This document shows positions 45,718 to 57,539 of a stretch of DNA of 64,000 bases, in pieces. Made by a program: the position numbers and the translations under genes. Below the pieces are notes generated by a model. That model searched no databases. It worked only from the letters and a program-made list of their open reading frames with translations, and was not told the origin of the DNA. The DNA is from Orobanche coerulescens (lineage: Eukaryota > Streptophyta > Magnoliopsida > Lamiales > Orobanchaceae). Position 1 is the stretch's first letter, and every line of letters starts with the position of its first letter. Location: the NCBI GenBank assembly GCA_033398695.1, contig CM065801.1:102789170-102853169 (forward strand), written 5' to 3'.

Positions 45718-46560
45718 ATGGCTAAAAACCCACTTGCAATACTACTTGAAAAGAATCTCCTAACTGGCCCTAACTTTGTTGACTGGTTGCGGAATCTGAT
45801 GATTGTACTCAGTATGGAGTCTCTGGGATACGTCTTGGAGGCGGACATTCCACCGAATCCAATCCGGACTAGGGGTAATCAAGAAGACATTGACGTCCAT
45901 AAAAAATGGGTCAAGGATGATGTGCTAGTCCGTGGTTTTATGATGGGCTCAATGACTAATGAGCTGCAGAGAGCGCACGAGAAAATGACTTCTGCTAGGC
46001 AGATTCTCGCACACTTGACCGAACTTTATGGAGAGCACAGTAGGACTGCTAGATATGAGATATCAAAGCAGTTGTTCAGTGCTAGGATGAAAGAAGGGGA
46101 GAAAGTGGCAGACCACGTCCTCAAGATGATCTCTATGATTGAGAGGCTCGAGGTGCTCAACTTTAATATAGATTTATCCCGTCAAATTGATCTCATCCTT
46201 CAATCTCTACCTGACTCTTTCACGCAGTTTGTAATGAATTTCAACTGTAATGAAATTACATGCACATTAGCTGGGCTAATGAATAAACTGGTGACGACAC
46301 AGTCTAACATGAAAACTAAACCGAGAGAGGTTGCTCTTGTGATTTCTTCTGGGCCTAAGAGGTCCAAGAACAAGAAGAAAAAGACCTACGAGCAGTACAA
46401 ACCCAAGAAAGGGGTGCAAAAAGGAAAGGGCAAGGCCCGAAAGGTTCAAAAGGTAGGCGGTCCAAAACCTACAGACAAATGCCTTGAATGCGGTGAGTCA
46501 GCCTTTGGCGAAGGACTTGTCCCAAGATTAATGGCGCATCAGTGCACGGAACTTTTGTTT
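45718..46560 (+). pseudogene. Copia Gag
   Basis: ATG at 45718; a UBN2-type copia Gag: LTGPNFVDWLRNLMIVLSME, VRGFMMGSMTNELQ, LAHLTELYGEHSRTARYEIS, ILQSLPDSFTQFVMNF. A Lys-rich stretch precedes the zinc knuckle, which starts CLECGES and then loses the frame at about 46500; its second half (WRRTCPK) reads in the next frame. Gag makes the particle; the core domain itself is intact. Confidence 0.9.
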
Positions 46561-46775
46561 TTGAAACTAATTGTTCCGCCATCGTATATTCTCGCTTCAT
46601 GGATTCTCGGATTCGTGCCACTTCTCACATTTGTACTATGAATCGGGATCTGGAACGGCAAGTAGAAAACTTGAAGTCGGGAAATAATGATCACTGTTGG
46701 AAGCGGACAAAGTGTCGAGGCAACCGATATTGGATCAATCCTTCCGGTTTAGAATCGGTTTTATTTTGACATTAG
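46561..46775 (+). pseudogene. Copia protease remnant
   Basis: ATSHICT, the usual tail of the W-x-x-D-S/T-G-A-T-S-H motif, is visible at about 46620, but the D-S-G itself is scrambled by a one-base gain and loss near 46600. The rest is short and broken. Processing of the polyprotein would be lost if the sequence is real. Confidence 0.7.
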
Positions 46776-48050
46776 ATGAAGTACTTGTTTTGCCCAAGGG
46801 GCATAAAAACATGTATCCATTCCATCTTGGACCGGAAAGGATTTTGTTTCTTCATTGGCAATGGCGGTTGTAAAATTTATTTTCGAAATAAATTGGTTGG
46901 AGCAACTACATTGTTGAATGGTTTATATCATCCGAACATGCAAAATAAAGCAGTGAACACTATAACTAGGAAACGTGGTAGGCAAGATACTAATCAAGCT
47001 CTTAAATGGCACCTTAGACTTGGTCATGTTGGTCAGACCAAGGTTCAGAAAATGGAAAAAGATGGACTTTTAAGTCCATTGGATGTAGAACCCTATCCAA
47101 CTTGTGAATCTTGCCTTAGAGGCAAAATGACTAAGTTCCCCTTCACAGGGACTTTTGAAAGGGCTGCCGATAAACTTGGATTGGTGCATACCGATGTTTG
47201 TGGTGCTTTAGAAGTAGCCCGAGACGGATATCAATATTTCATAACGTTCACAGATGATCATACTAGGTATGGGATTGTGTACTTAATGAAACATAAATCG
47301 GAAGCCTTTGCTAAATTCAAAGAATTTAAGGCCCTAGTTGAAAAACAAACTGGATGTCATATCAAAGCACTTCGGTCGGACCGAGGTGGCGAATATATGA
47401 GCACTGAGTTTGATGAGTTCCTTAAGGAACATGGAATAGTTTCACAATTCACGCCTCCAGGAACCCCACAGTTAAATGGTGTTTGAAAGGAGAAATCGGA
47501 CTTTGTTGGACATGGTTCGCTCCATGTTAAATTACACTGATTTACCTATTTACCTGTGGGGATATGCCTTACTAACCGCTGCCTATATCCTAAATAGATG
47601 TCCTTCCAAATCTGTTCCTATCACTCCGCATGAGATGTGGAAGGGTAAGAAACCAAGCCTTAATCACATAAGTATTTGGAGATGTCCAGCCTATGTCAAA
47701 AAGGCTAAGGTGGACAAACTGGAAGCGAGGTCCATAAAAGGACGTTTCATAGGATACCCAGAGTACTCGATGGGTTATCTATTCTACATGCTAGAAGACC
47801 ATAGGGTCGTTGTGGCATTACAAGCGCACTTCCTTGAGGATGAATTCATTCAGGAAGGTGGCTCGGGTAGAAATATCTCTTTGGAAGAGCATAATGAAAC
47901 TCCTAAGGAGACATCTGATCAGGGATCAAGAACCGAACCTATTGTAACACAACCTCCACTTCTAAGGTCTGATAGGGTATCTCACTTACCTGAGAGGTAT
48001 GGCTATACACATGTCGAGGAACTGGGTCTCCACGACACACCTGATAGCAG
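46776..48050 (+). pseudogene. Copia integrase
   Basis: 46776-47486 has the HHCC zinc module (WHLRLGHVGQTKVQKMEKDG, CESCLRGK), the first catalytic Asp (LVHTDVCGALEV), FTDDHTRYGIVYL, and QFTPPGTPQLNGV just before the Glu. A frame change at about 47484 leads to ERRNRTLLDMVRSML, YLWGYALLTAAYILNR, PHEMWKGKKPSL and the C-terminal region FIGYPEYSMGYLFY. Inserts the cDNA. Confidence 0.92.
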
Positions 48051-48870
48051 TGAAAACGACCCTGTCACCTATGACCAAGCGATAGTGGATGTAGACTCTG
48101 ATAAATGGCAAGAAGCAATGGAAGCTGAGATAGACTCGATGCATACCAATCAGGTCTGGACTCTAGTAGATCTTCCAACTAGCATGAGGACTATTGGAAA
48201 TAAATGGATCTATAAGAGAAAGACTGATGGGGATGGCAAGGTTGATGCCTATAAGGCCAGGCTTGTGGCAAAGGGTTATACCCAAAGGGAAGGAATCGAT
48301 TATCATGATACCTTCTCGCCCGTAGCTATGATAAAGTCGATTCGCATGATGCTTGCCATTGCTGCCTATTATGATTATGAAATATGGCAAATGGATGTCA
48401 AAACGGATTTTCTAAATGGATACCTCGAGGAGGAAATCTATATGGAACGACTAAAGGTTTTGTGTCCAAAGCTAATATTCATAAAGTGTGTAAGCCGCAA
48501 CGAGCCATTTATGGTGCGAAGCAAGCTTCTCGGAGTTGGAACCTTCGATTTGACGAAGCGATTAAGGACTTTGACTTGAGCGAAATGAGGAGGAACCGTG
48601 TGTTTACAAAAAGATCGGTGGGAGCAACATTGCGTTCTTAGTACTATATGTAGATGATATTCTACTTATAGGAAATAACATAGCAATGCTCAGACCGTGA
48701 AAGCTTGGCTTTATAAAACGTTCTCCATGAAAGACTTGGGAGAAGCTTCCTATATTCTAGGGATCCGTCTTTACAGAGATAGACCGCGAAGAATGATAGG
48801 ACTTTCCCAAGCCCTTTATATCGATAAAATCTGAGAAGATTCAAGATGGATGAATCTAAAGAGGGTTCCT
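48051..48870 (+). pseudogene. Copia reverse transcriptase
   Basis: WQEAMEAEIDSMHTNQVWTL, KWIYKRKTDGDGKVDAYKAR, YTQREGIDYHDTFSPVA, WQMDVKTDFLNGYLEEEIYM, then frame changes near 48450, 48590, 48690 and 48830. IYGAKQASRSWN and the catalytic YVDD (48646-48657) are present. Copies the element RNA into DNA. The DNA-binding and catalytic motifs are all there; only the frame is lost. Confidence 0.92.
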
Positions 48871-49623
48871 TCCCATGCGACATGGAATTCATCTCACCAC
48901 GAAAATGTGTCCTCAAAGTGAGGAAGACAAGAGAGAGATGAGTAAGGTACCATATGCCTCGGCAGTGGGTAGCCTCATGTACGCTATGTTGTGTACGAGA
49001 CCAGAGTTAGCCTACGTTGTGAGTATGGTAAGTCGATTTCAAGCAAACCGGGAAGGGAACATTGATGCCGTAAAGAACATTCTTAAGTACTTAAGAAGAA
49101 CTAGAGATTTAGTTCTTACTTATGGTGGTGGAGAATCCGAAGGTGATTGGATTCACCGATTCTGATTTTCAAGGAGACAATGACGACTCTAAGTCGACAT
49201 CCGGTATTTATTTACTCTCAATGGAGGAGCAGATCTTGGAGAAGCTCCAAGCAAACCGCCATCGCAGATTCCACCGGCAAGCAGAGTATCAAGCCGCCTC
49301 GCAGGCTAGCAAAGAAGCATTTTGGATGCGTGTTTATACAAGAACTTCAAGTGGTGCCTAACGCGGAGTTGCCTATATCACTATTCTGTGATAATGATGG
49401 AGTTGTCGCCCAAGCCAAGGAGCCGAGGGCTCACCACAACACCAAGCATATAGAGAGAAAGTACCACATCGTTCGAGAGATGGTGGAAAAAGGATATGTT
49501 TCATTGGAAAGAGTAGACTCAGAAGAAAATGTCTCTGACCCGCTGACTAAGCCATTATCTCAGGCCGTCTTGGAAAGACATCTGAAGAACATGGGTATTG
49601 GATATCATGATGTTTGGCATTGA
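48871..49623 (+). pseudogene. Copia RNase H and polyprotein end
   Basis: YASAVGSLMYAMLCTRPE, RFQANREGNIDAVKNILKYL, VIGFTDSDFQGDNDDSKSTS, then after a frame change RSWRSSKQTAIADST, ISLFCDNDGVVAQAKEPRAH, NTKHIERKYHIVREMVE and ENVSDPLTKPLS, ending at the stop 49621-49623. Acidic active-site residues appear in TDSDF and CDNDG. Confidence 0.9.
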
Positions 49624-49625
49624 GT

Positions 49626-49638
49626 GCAAGTGGGAGAT
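49626..49638 (+). other. Copia polypurine tract
   Basis: GCAAGTGGGAGAT immediately before the right LTR. Confidence 0.8.
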
Positions 49639-51517
49639 TGTTAGGAATATGCCCTCGAATGCCACTCAGGGGATGAGAGAGTAGGGGCATTGTACTTGTA
49701 ATTATGGAATAAATAATAAGAAGGCAATTCAATTCATTCACTGTTTATTGTATTTCAATTGCATTCTTGACTTGGTAAACATTGAAGTGAAGTCCATGTA
49801 AATAAACTGAACATTCCATTCTCGTTATGGGATAAGAGAAAATGCACTGGAAGTGTTTAAAGTTTATTTACGTAAATCGTTCCCAAGTCAATAAACTTAA
49901 ATGGGCATTAAGTTTTAATAAGACTTGTATAACTGATGCTAGGACGTGTGCACGTCTTGATAGCATAGTTATAAAGTATATTGGTGGGACCAGTATACTC
50001 GAACACGACTCATACTCGATTCAGTCACACGGTATTCACTCTCGAAGAGTTGATGACGAATCAAAAGGTTGTGATAGTGTATGTGGACCTTTGACTTGAG
50101 GATTCAGTAGAAGATGTGCCTGTGACGTTTAGTTTGTAATTAGAGTAGTTAGACTCATTTGCTTGATTGCTGAGTCGACCTCGAAGTGCGGACTATACGG
50201 GCAGGTAGCAGTCTTTACTGTATGCCAAGAAAGGATTTTATCTCCTGTTAGTGAGCAGGCGTATGTCCTATACGGTTAATGGCAAATAAGATCATGAGTC
50301 TTTGGACAAAGCATTCTGATATAGTCGTATTAGATACACTATTAATCAGTCGGTCTTGATTTGCATTAACACATGTATAGAGTCTAGTCAATAGTAGGGT
50401 TTGACTTTACCGTGACCCGAAGACTTGACCGGGACATCTGATAAAGGGTCTATACGTATATAGTATTCACGACATAATGGTTCCGGAATGATCCCTTCAT
50501 TCGTTCTCAGTCGGGGTTTAGAGTGCGGCCCGCTAGGCTGGCTAAGTGCTGCCCGCACTCATTGGTTCCTCCCAATGCCGGCTGAGACGGACCTACGGAG
50601 TCGCGCATCAGGAGCGTTGACGGATAAATGTGAATTTATTATCTCTCTATTAATATTAGATATTGGATATCTAATTTATGATTTATTGGATAAATCAAAT
50701 AGCGGTCTTATGAATTAAAATTAAGTTACCGGGTAGTTAATTTAATTCATAAATTATATTTCTTCGAGAAATATATTTGTATTTGATATAATTAATTAGA
50801 TTGATTAATTAATATAAATACATTGATAATTAAATGGAGTGTATTTAACGAAGTCGTTTGACGTACGTACGGTACACAAGCCGAGTGGCTCGGCTCGTTT
50901 CTAGGAAACTTCCTAAATGGGCGGCCCCTTCCCTACCTCACATGGTATTATTGCATGCATGTGTTTTGTGGTTGTATTGATTAAGTCATCATGTGTTGAG
51001 ATGCTTAATGATTTATTATATCTACATGTGAGTTGTTTTTGTAGATATATAATCATGAATACATCAACTAAAGTGAAGACTAAGTGACAACACACACATA
51101 CACACATCTTCATGCTCTGCTCCTGCCGAGAGATATAAGGGAGGAAGAGAATTTTTTTTTAAAGTTATTTTCATCTTAGAGGTGAAAGAAATTCAAGAAA
51201 AAAAAATAGAGAGAAAATTCCTACGGTAACTTTCTAGCCGTGTTCTTGGAGAACGGAGTTACGTCGAATTTTCCGGGCAACTTCCGATGCGTGTGAAGTA
51301 GAGGCTTCGAAGTTTCGGTGCTTGGAACAAAGGGATTTCGTGTTCGGGACGGGGTTCGTGATCGTCATCCAATTTTACGAAGATTTATTTCAAAGGCTTC
51401 AAGGGTATGATTTTTATCTTCGTATTTATTTTTCGTATATACGTTACTTGATCGATCCTGCTTAGGATTCGTTTTTATTTCCGCTGCATATTTCGTTTTA
51501 TTTTCGGATTCCCAACA
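49639..51517 (+). repeat. Copia 3' LTR (1879 bp)
   Basis: Direct repeat of 42144-44013, nine bases longer, mainly because CAG/CTG/CCG triplets absent or altered in the left LTR are present here. Followed by AAAAC. Confidence 0.95.
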
Positions 51518-51522
51518 AAAAC

Positions 51523-52228
51523 AAATAGTCAAGTTCATTTGGAATAACATCATATGCCGGTTCGGTCTACCCCAGGCTATCATCTCCGACAATGAAAAGC
51601 AGTTCGACGGCATGGAAGTCATGCAATTCTTCAAGAAGTGGGGAATCAAAAAGTTGTTCTCGGCACCCTACCACCCTCAGACGAAAGGACAGGTAGAGGC
51701 TGTAAACAAGATCCTCAAACACACGATCAAAGCATGACTCGAATCCAAACAAGGACGATGGGCGAGCGAACTCCCGGATGTTTTGTGGTCCTACCAAATG
51801 AAGACCCGAAACTCCACCGGCGAAACCCCATTCGCCCTCGCCTTCGAAACATAAGCAGTGATCCCTTCCCAGATCGCCGTCCTCAGCCACTGAACTGAAC
51901 AAGAAATGACGATGGAGAATGATGTAGCCCGACGAATCGACTTGGACATGCTCGAAGAACGGTGACTGACCTCGGAAATGAAGAACACAATCCACAAAAG
52001 GAGATCCTAGAAGTTCTTCAATTCGAAGGTCAATGAAAGGCGGTTCCAAGTGGGAGACCTAGTCCTCAAAAAGGTCCAGACTCACACAGGAGTCTTTGGC
52101 CCGAATTGGGAAGGCCCCTTCAGGATATCTAAGTGGCTGACTAGGGGAGCCTACGAACTCGAACACCGAGACGGCAATCCGGACCAATATCCCTAGAACG
52201 CCGTACATTTGAAGAAATACTACCAGTA
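51523..52228 (+). pseudogene. Tat element integrase, second part
   Basis: Continues 42143: RFGLPQAIISDNEKQFDG (second catalytic Asp), FSAPYHPQTKGQVEAVNK (Glu), then stop codons after HTIKA, FET and VLSH. The C-terminal domain is VGDLVLKKVQTHTGVFGPNW and WEGPFRISKWLTRGAYEL, ending near 52228 with HLKKYYQ. No chromodomain. Confidence 0.88.
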
Positions 52229-52900
52229 AAAACTCTGTATTCAGTTACCCAATGTACAAAGAGTATAATGAGATTTTCCTATCCCATCTATATGACTCGC
52301 CTCGACGAAAACAAACGACTAAGAAGAGGACGACTCGCTCGCCCTACAAGAGGTCGTCATCAAACCTGACAGACCTATGCAAGCGATCGCCCCTCCAAGC
52401 ACAACGTATACCGTCGAGGATCGTCATTCAACATGGCGATCCGAGGTAGAAAAGTGCAGCCATGGGCCTGGAGGTCGATGGAACCGACAGCTTCGTCCTT
52501 GCAAGGTTCCTTTGGGCTGCGATCGCTCGCCCTTCATTTAAATACGAGGCGAGCGTAGCCGAAGGACCCTCCAAATGAATCCGTGGACACGCTCGCGCGC
52601 CCTCAAAAGTACATCATCTAACATGATGTACCCAGACAAGGCGACGCGTCCCTACCCCATCACAACGTATACCGTCGAGGGTCGCCATATAACATGGCGA
52701 CCCGAGGTAGAAAAGTACTAACACGCCGCGGACGTGGAGTCGAATAAACCGACGATGCCCTGTGCAAGGTCTCCTCCAGACCAAGACCGCTCGCCTTTCC
52801 GTTTAAACACAAGGCGGGCGCAGCCTAACGGAGGACCCTAACAATAAAGTGAGTCGTGAGACAGACCTACATATGGAATGTTCCTCGCACACAAATACAT
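52229..52900 (+). repeat. Tat element 3' tandem repeat, 261-bp unit
   Basis: ACAACGTATACCGTCGAGG occurs at 52401 and 52662 (offset 261), and the following 200 bases are clearly related (GGCGA(T/C)CCGAGGTAGAAAAG, pyrimidine/purine blocks, GAGGACCCT-like ends). Two diverged units. Tandem repeats in the 3' region are common in Tat elements. Confidence 0.8.
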
Positions 52901-53434
52901 TGTTGTGGAGGTCTGTCCATCGAACTCCACGATTGTGCGCGGTTCCTCAAAGTCAAAACAGTCGACCTCCCTCGAAGAATCGGCAAAACTAAAGATAGCT
53001 CACCAACCATACTATTTTCGTTCCCTTACTTACACTAAGTAAACAAAAACAAGGGGCAAAGTGGAGCTATTCCTACATGCGATCAGGAGGAAGGAACCAT
53101 ACACGATCGGCTTTGTTCAAACACACACATGACGATCGGTTTCGATTCAAGAAATTTACAAGTAAGAATTTTCAAGTGCACCAATACATTTGGATCTATT
53201 CAAAATTCAAACAGTCGATCATACAAACAAGGCGTCGGGTGGGTGAGATTGTGTGAACACTTGTATAAATTCATATGCAACCATTCAGAAGAGGCGATCA
53301 TACATAGAAAGAATCAGATTTAAAAAGAAGTATTTTATTCCATTCAAAACGATCGTACATACAAGCCCGAAGGCATTACAAGAGAAAACTGGAAATTACA
53401 AAGCAAAGGAAAACAAAACAAACTCCAACATCAC
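52901..53434. other. Tat element 3' region without recognised gene
   Basis: No supported ORF on either strand; slightly AT-rich, between the tandem repeat and the end of the antisense gene. Confidence 0.6.
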
Positions 53435-54353
53435 TCAGGCCACCCCCGACTGGCCTTTGCCTCCAGCAGACGGATCGGCGCACGCCTCCTCACCGGCTTC
53501 AGGATAAACATGCTTATCTGGAAACGGATACCAGCTCAGATCGATCCCTAAGTCGTTGAGGTCGAGGATCGGTAGGGAAAAATTCGACTGCAGGGGATGC
53601 TCGAGTACATAGGCCTTGAAGGTTTCCATCATAGGGTCGACCTCGATCCCTACCTTCTTGGCTGCACGGATAGCCTCGGCGTAAGCCATATAGTATGCGA
53701 ACTCGCCGACATACTCCACATTAAGGTAGGGATCGGTCTCGATCGCCTTTAACTGCTCCTTCAGCCCCGCGGCCATCTTGTCCGCTTCCGCGAGCTCGGC
53801 CACCTTGGCAGCCAGTTCCCCCTTCGCTTTCTCCAGCTCGCCGTTGAGTCAATCCACTATCGCCTTCAGCCTAGTCATCTCCTCCTGCGAGGCCACGTGC
53901 AACCGGCAAGCATCCGTCATCTGGTCACGAAATCGATCTGCCACCCCCCGGGACCAGTCAAGCTCCTGCTTCATCCGGTCAAGGACCTGTGTGGCTCGCT
54001 TGGCCGTCTCCAGGTACTCCTTCTCCATGGACACTATTCGATTAGCGAAATCGGCATTCTGGTTCCGAGCGGCCTCAAGATCTTGATGGAGGCGAGCAGT
54101 AGAGGGTCGCCCCTCATAATCCTTAACGGCTTGGGTGACCATCGTCGCCGCCTGGAGAGTCAGGGCGAGTGTCGCCTGCTTGGCATCTCTAGACCGCCGA
54201 CGAGCAATCGCGTCGAGATCGGTCGTCCAAACCTTAGGAAGAGAGGTGATGGACCAAGAGACATAAGAAGGAACGTCAATGGACTGGCGCGGAGACTTGC
54301 TCGCCAGAAAATCCAACACCATCGGTGAGGTGTCCGTATCGGCAAGACGGACC

Positions 54354-54434
54354 CTGCAACACAAACAAAAAACGAAGGAGTTAGTATACATCCTACACAA
54401 GTAGCCTAACCCAGAAATATGATACCAGTCTTAC
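54354..54434 (-). other. Intron 3 of the antisense gene (81 bp)
   Basis: Donor GAG|GTAAGA, acceptor TTGCAG|GG on the minus strand. Splicing joins DPELAAR to VRLADTD in frame. Confidence 0.8.
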
Positions 54435-54840
54435 CTCGCGGCCAACTCTGGGTCACGGCCGAAAAAGGGCCTGCCCCTCGGAGTCTCAGCTTCGGCGATC
54501 GCTGCAGTCTTCAAGAAGGCCACTGAGGCCGAAGACCCTCCCGCCATCGGGACAGCGGAGATAGGCGGCGCAGCAATCGGCGGCACCACGATGGATGCCT
54601 CTGCAGCGGCAGTCGGCAGGGGTTCGTCCGGCCTCCGCCTCTTGCGGTTGCGCTGGAGCTGCTCCTCCCGAGCTTCCGGCTCGACGACTGGCACTATAGT
54701 AGGTCTCTCCACAGGGACAGGATGGGACGTCGTTGCAGATGCACGACCTGACTTCTTTCCTTGGTGGACACGACCCAAAATATCGGGGTTCGACATTAAG
54801 ATCTCTCTCGGGGGCTCAGCGTAGCGGGGAAAATGGATCT

Positions 54841-54925
54841 CTGTCAAAGAAGAAATTCAGCCAAGTTAGACATCTATCTCAATCAGACGATCGTCAAGCA
54901 GAAAAGAGGAAGTAAAAAGTTATAC
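54841..54925 (-). other. Intron 2 of the antisense gene (85 bp)
   Basis: Donor CGAG|GTATAA, acceptor TTGACAG|AG. Splicing joins FPRHLKVR to EIHFPRYA in frame. Confidence 0.78.
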
Positions 54926-55090
54926 CTCGAACCTTCAGGTGGCGAGGGAAGCGAAACAATCGAGCTCCCAACCAATGAGGTTCGTTGTTGACTGTGCGAA
55001 CGTCGAGATAGGAGTCCGTCAGACCACGAATTCGCTCCCAGACGATCAAGAAATCAAAAGGGAGATCGCCGATGGCTGGAACAAGGAAGC

Positions 55091-55159
55091 CTGCAAAAAG
55101 GAAACCAAATTAGATCAGTCCAAGATGTATCCGAACAAAGGGAGAGTTAAAACCCTTAC
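55091..55159 (-). other. Intron 1 of the antisense gene (69 bp)
   Basis: Donor CCGA|GTAAGG, acceptor TTTTTGCAG|GC. Splicing joins FWERNP to SFLVPAIGD in frame; unspliced, a stop follows within the intron. Confidence 0.78.
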
Positions 55160-56233
55160 TCGGATTCCTCTCCCAAAAACTGGTGGGGATATCCAACTCT
55201 TCCTCCGGCTTATCGCTCGATGCCGACCTCCACGCTCCGCCGACCCAGCACCATTTTGGCAGGCCGCTCCGAGCCTTGTTCGGCACCCCAAGGACCACCC
55301 TACCCATGCGACCCTGAATGTGGTAGCCGCCAACCGATCCCTTATGCGCAGTCAGCTTTAAGAGATAGTTCATTTCCAGCGCAGAAGGTAGACGAAACAA
55401 CCGATGACCGCCAAAAAGTGTCAGGGTGCTAATAATCTGTAGCTAGGCGTTCGGCGTCAACTGGAGCGGCGCCACATTCCAAGCGATCAGCAAATATGAC
55501 ACGGCGAACGACAATGGGAACCGGAAACCGGCCTCCAGGATCATTTCTTTGACGCCGACCAAACCCTCGAGAGGTTGGTCGGCACGTTCGTTCTCCGAGG
55601 GCACATACAACGAGATATCAGAAGGGATATGGAATTTTGCCCTCCAACGACTCAAGTCTTTCCTGGTCACCAAACTCCGGATCTGACCAAGGGTCCATAG
55701 GGATCAGTCCGCGGCCCGAAACGCCGTCCATTTCACGAGATCATAGGGGTGGGCGGCAGAGTATGCCCCGAAGTCAAACTAGGGACGTGATCCGGCAATC
55801 CCCTCCATAAGATCGGCGAACTCCAAAAAGGCCGGGCCGAACACGCTGTTCTGCTCCAGTATAGCCTCACCGCTTCATCCTCATCCACCGGCGAGCCCCT
55901 CTGCCCCGCCGATCTCACCACGTCGGCCTCATTGAAGAGCTCTTCAACCTCCGTGGCTATGATTCCCACACGGATGGCCTCGACGGCCGTCTCCATGTGA
56001 AGAGTCGCGGAAGTTTCTCCCCGGGCAGGTGAAGTCAAGGCGGCGGAAGAGCTACCAGCCTCATACGCTTTAGATCCTCCTCCGGACATGTTTCGAAGAG
56101 TAAAGGGGGAGAGAGAATTTCTGTTCTTACCTAGAAAGAAAGTCGGTCAGCACATGAATCTTTAAATAAATTCGGCAAAGTCTTCGTCTAAAGGCAAGGG
56201 CGCATAAAGAGTTGAACTGAAGAGGCCCTAGCC

Positions 56234-56243
56234 CTTTTATAGG
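56234..56243 (-). promoter_or_regulatory. TATA box of the antisense gene
   Basis: Minus strand reads CCTATAAAAGGGC, a strong plant TATA box, about 145 bp upstream of the ATG at 56089. This leaves room for a 5' UTR of about 115 bases. It suggests transcription independent of the LTR. Confidence 0.65.
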
Positions 56244-56599
56244 CGAGAGCAGGGACCTCTATGCAAATAAGCGGAATCCCAAGGGCTGAAGTGCAACGAT
56301 CGGGATGGGGACACATTAAATGCAGCCCTCGAAACCCGCGTACCCATCGTTTCGAGGGCATGCTAGGCGACAGGTCTGACAAAACCATCGGACTCCCCCA
56401 ATGGGAGTGCGACGCGTGTCCCTGCAACGTTTCAAGAACCCGCCTCCACTTCCCGCTATTTCCAGCGCATAAGGAGATTGTCCGGATTCAAAATCAGATC
56501 ATCAAGGAGACGATCGTCCTTGTCATAAACAGATGAGTCAATCGTCTAAAACGGGCGATCGCCAACAGTGCCACCTCACCCCACGTTTTCAACATCGGA

Positions 56600-56616
56600 G
56601 CAAGGTGGGGGGCAAT
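56600..56616 (+). other. Tat element polypurine tract
   Basis: GCAAGGTGGGGGGCAAT immediately before the 3' LTR. Confidence 0.8.
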
Positions 56617-57539
56617 TGTTGTACGGCGATCTATACGCCTCGATGGCGATCGGCACAATGGTCAAGAGCCAGCCAAAGAAGACAAATACGGGACAAGCGC
56701 CTAGAGGTCGACGTATGAGGCGATCGTCTATCGGCATCTGGCGATCGTCTATAATGTCCGACTATAGACGATCGTCCCGTACCACGTATGAATCCGACAC
56801 CCGTCAGAATCTTCGAAGACCGAATCTCAGACGAAGACCCACGTGCAGATCCGCAAAAGGCGCCACAAGATAAGTCCTTTTAACCCCAGCCTATCACCAC
56901 CTTCACACCTACCGACAAGCCCGCCGAAAGGTACAAAGTGGGCCCTCCCCAAACATCGACTCAGGATGCGTGTGGACTTCTTATTGGCTTGCACATCTGG
57001 TTGCCAGCAGCAGCCTCGGACTTTAAGGAAACAGTCCCACGTGATGGGGCGATCGCCCACCTTATTCTAATATAGAAAACGGCGGTCGCCCGCGATCGCC
57101 GGGGAGGACCTAGCAACTTCTTCTCCTATAAATAGAAGGCCTCCAACAGTGTCCTAAGGATGGTGAAATTACTTGACGAATACATTCTCACATAGTGAAA
57201 TCAATTCACATAGACACACAGGTTGTGAAATTAATTCACAAACACAGTACATATAAAAAGCAAGAACTCACAGAACATCATATCTGGTTCTTCCGGCAAT
57301 CTTCACGCTCTATAGCTAAGATAACTAGAGTCTTTACACTCATTGTAATTGCACTCTAACATTAATATTTGTACTCCAAAGTATTTATATTAATAACATC
57401 TCGCGAGAGCATTCAAGCCCGGGACTAACAACCCCGGCAAATCTTGTGTTATTTACTTTCCCACGGAATTGTTCTCGCATTTCTTTGTTACTCGACAATC
57501 CAGCAATATCATCTCCGGATAATATTTTGGGTAACAACA
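56617..57539 (+). repeat. Tat element 3' LTR (923 bp)
   Basis: Same length as the 5' LTR, about 39 substitutions by hand, denser in the first half. TATA box CTATAAATAGAAG at 57127-57134. Followed by the target-site copy CCCAA. Confidence 0.95.

Larger units (their letters stand above)
42144..51517 (+). mobile_element. Ty1/copia element nested in the Tat integrase
   Basis: LTRs 42144-44013 and 49639-51517, perfect target-site duplication AAAAC (42139-42143 and 51518-51522), primer site 44015-44025, polypurine tract before the right LTR, and gene order gag, protease, integrase, RT, RNase H, as in Ty1/copia. It is the youngest layer of the nest by position. The frame is broken in about eight places, mostly by one- or two-base changes at CHG triplets, which may be sequencing errors. 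Lineage not certain; Tork/Angela-like by feel. Confidence 0.95.
53435..56089 (-). pseudogene. Antisense gene of the Tat element (PF04195-like), four exons
   Basis: Reads opposite to gag-pol. ATG at 56087-56089 (MSGGGSKAYEAGSSSAALTS). The domain around 55673-55160 (LVTRKDLSRWRAKFHIPSD, VPSENERADQPLEG, APLQLTPNA) resembles the 'putative gypsy type transposon' family PF04195, which is this kind of antisense ORF. Three introns fit perfectly: 55091-55159, 54841-54925 and 54354-54434, all GT-AG, and the frame is kept across all of them. Exons 3-4 hold a basic stretch (NRKRRRPDEP), a long coiled coil (KEYLETAKRATQVLDRMKQE) and an acidic end. Breaks: frameshift near 55800-55870, stops at 55779, 55704, 55443 and 53849. 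Function unknown. Confidence 0.82.
36009..57539 (+). mobile_element. Tat-lineage Ty3/gypsy element (Retand/Grande-like), with copia inside
   Basis: LTRs of exactly 923 bp each (36009-36931 and 56617-57539), perfect target-site duplication CCCAA (36004-36008 and 57540-57544). Without the nested copia it is about 12.2 kb. Order: LTR, gag, protease, RT, RNase H, a second RNase H, integrase, long 3' region with tandem repeats and an antisense gene, polypurine tract, LTR. The second RNase H and the antisense gene are typical of the Tat lineage. LTRs differ at about 39 sites by hand count (about 4%). Coding regions are broken. Confidence 0.93.

Noticed and set aside
42144..51517. Endogenous pararetrovirus or envelope-bearing retrovirus
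   Set aside because: Gene order gag-protease-integrase-RT-RNase H with LTRs and a 5-bp target site is Ty1/copia; no movement-protein or envelope-like ORF is present.
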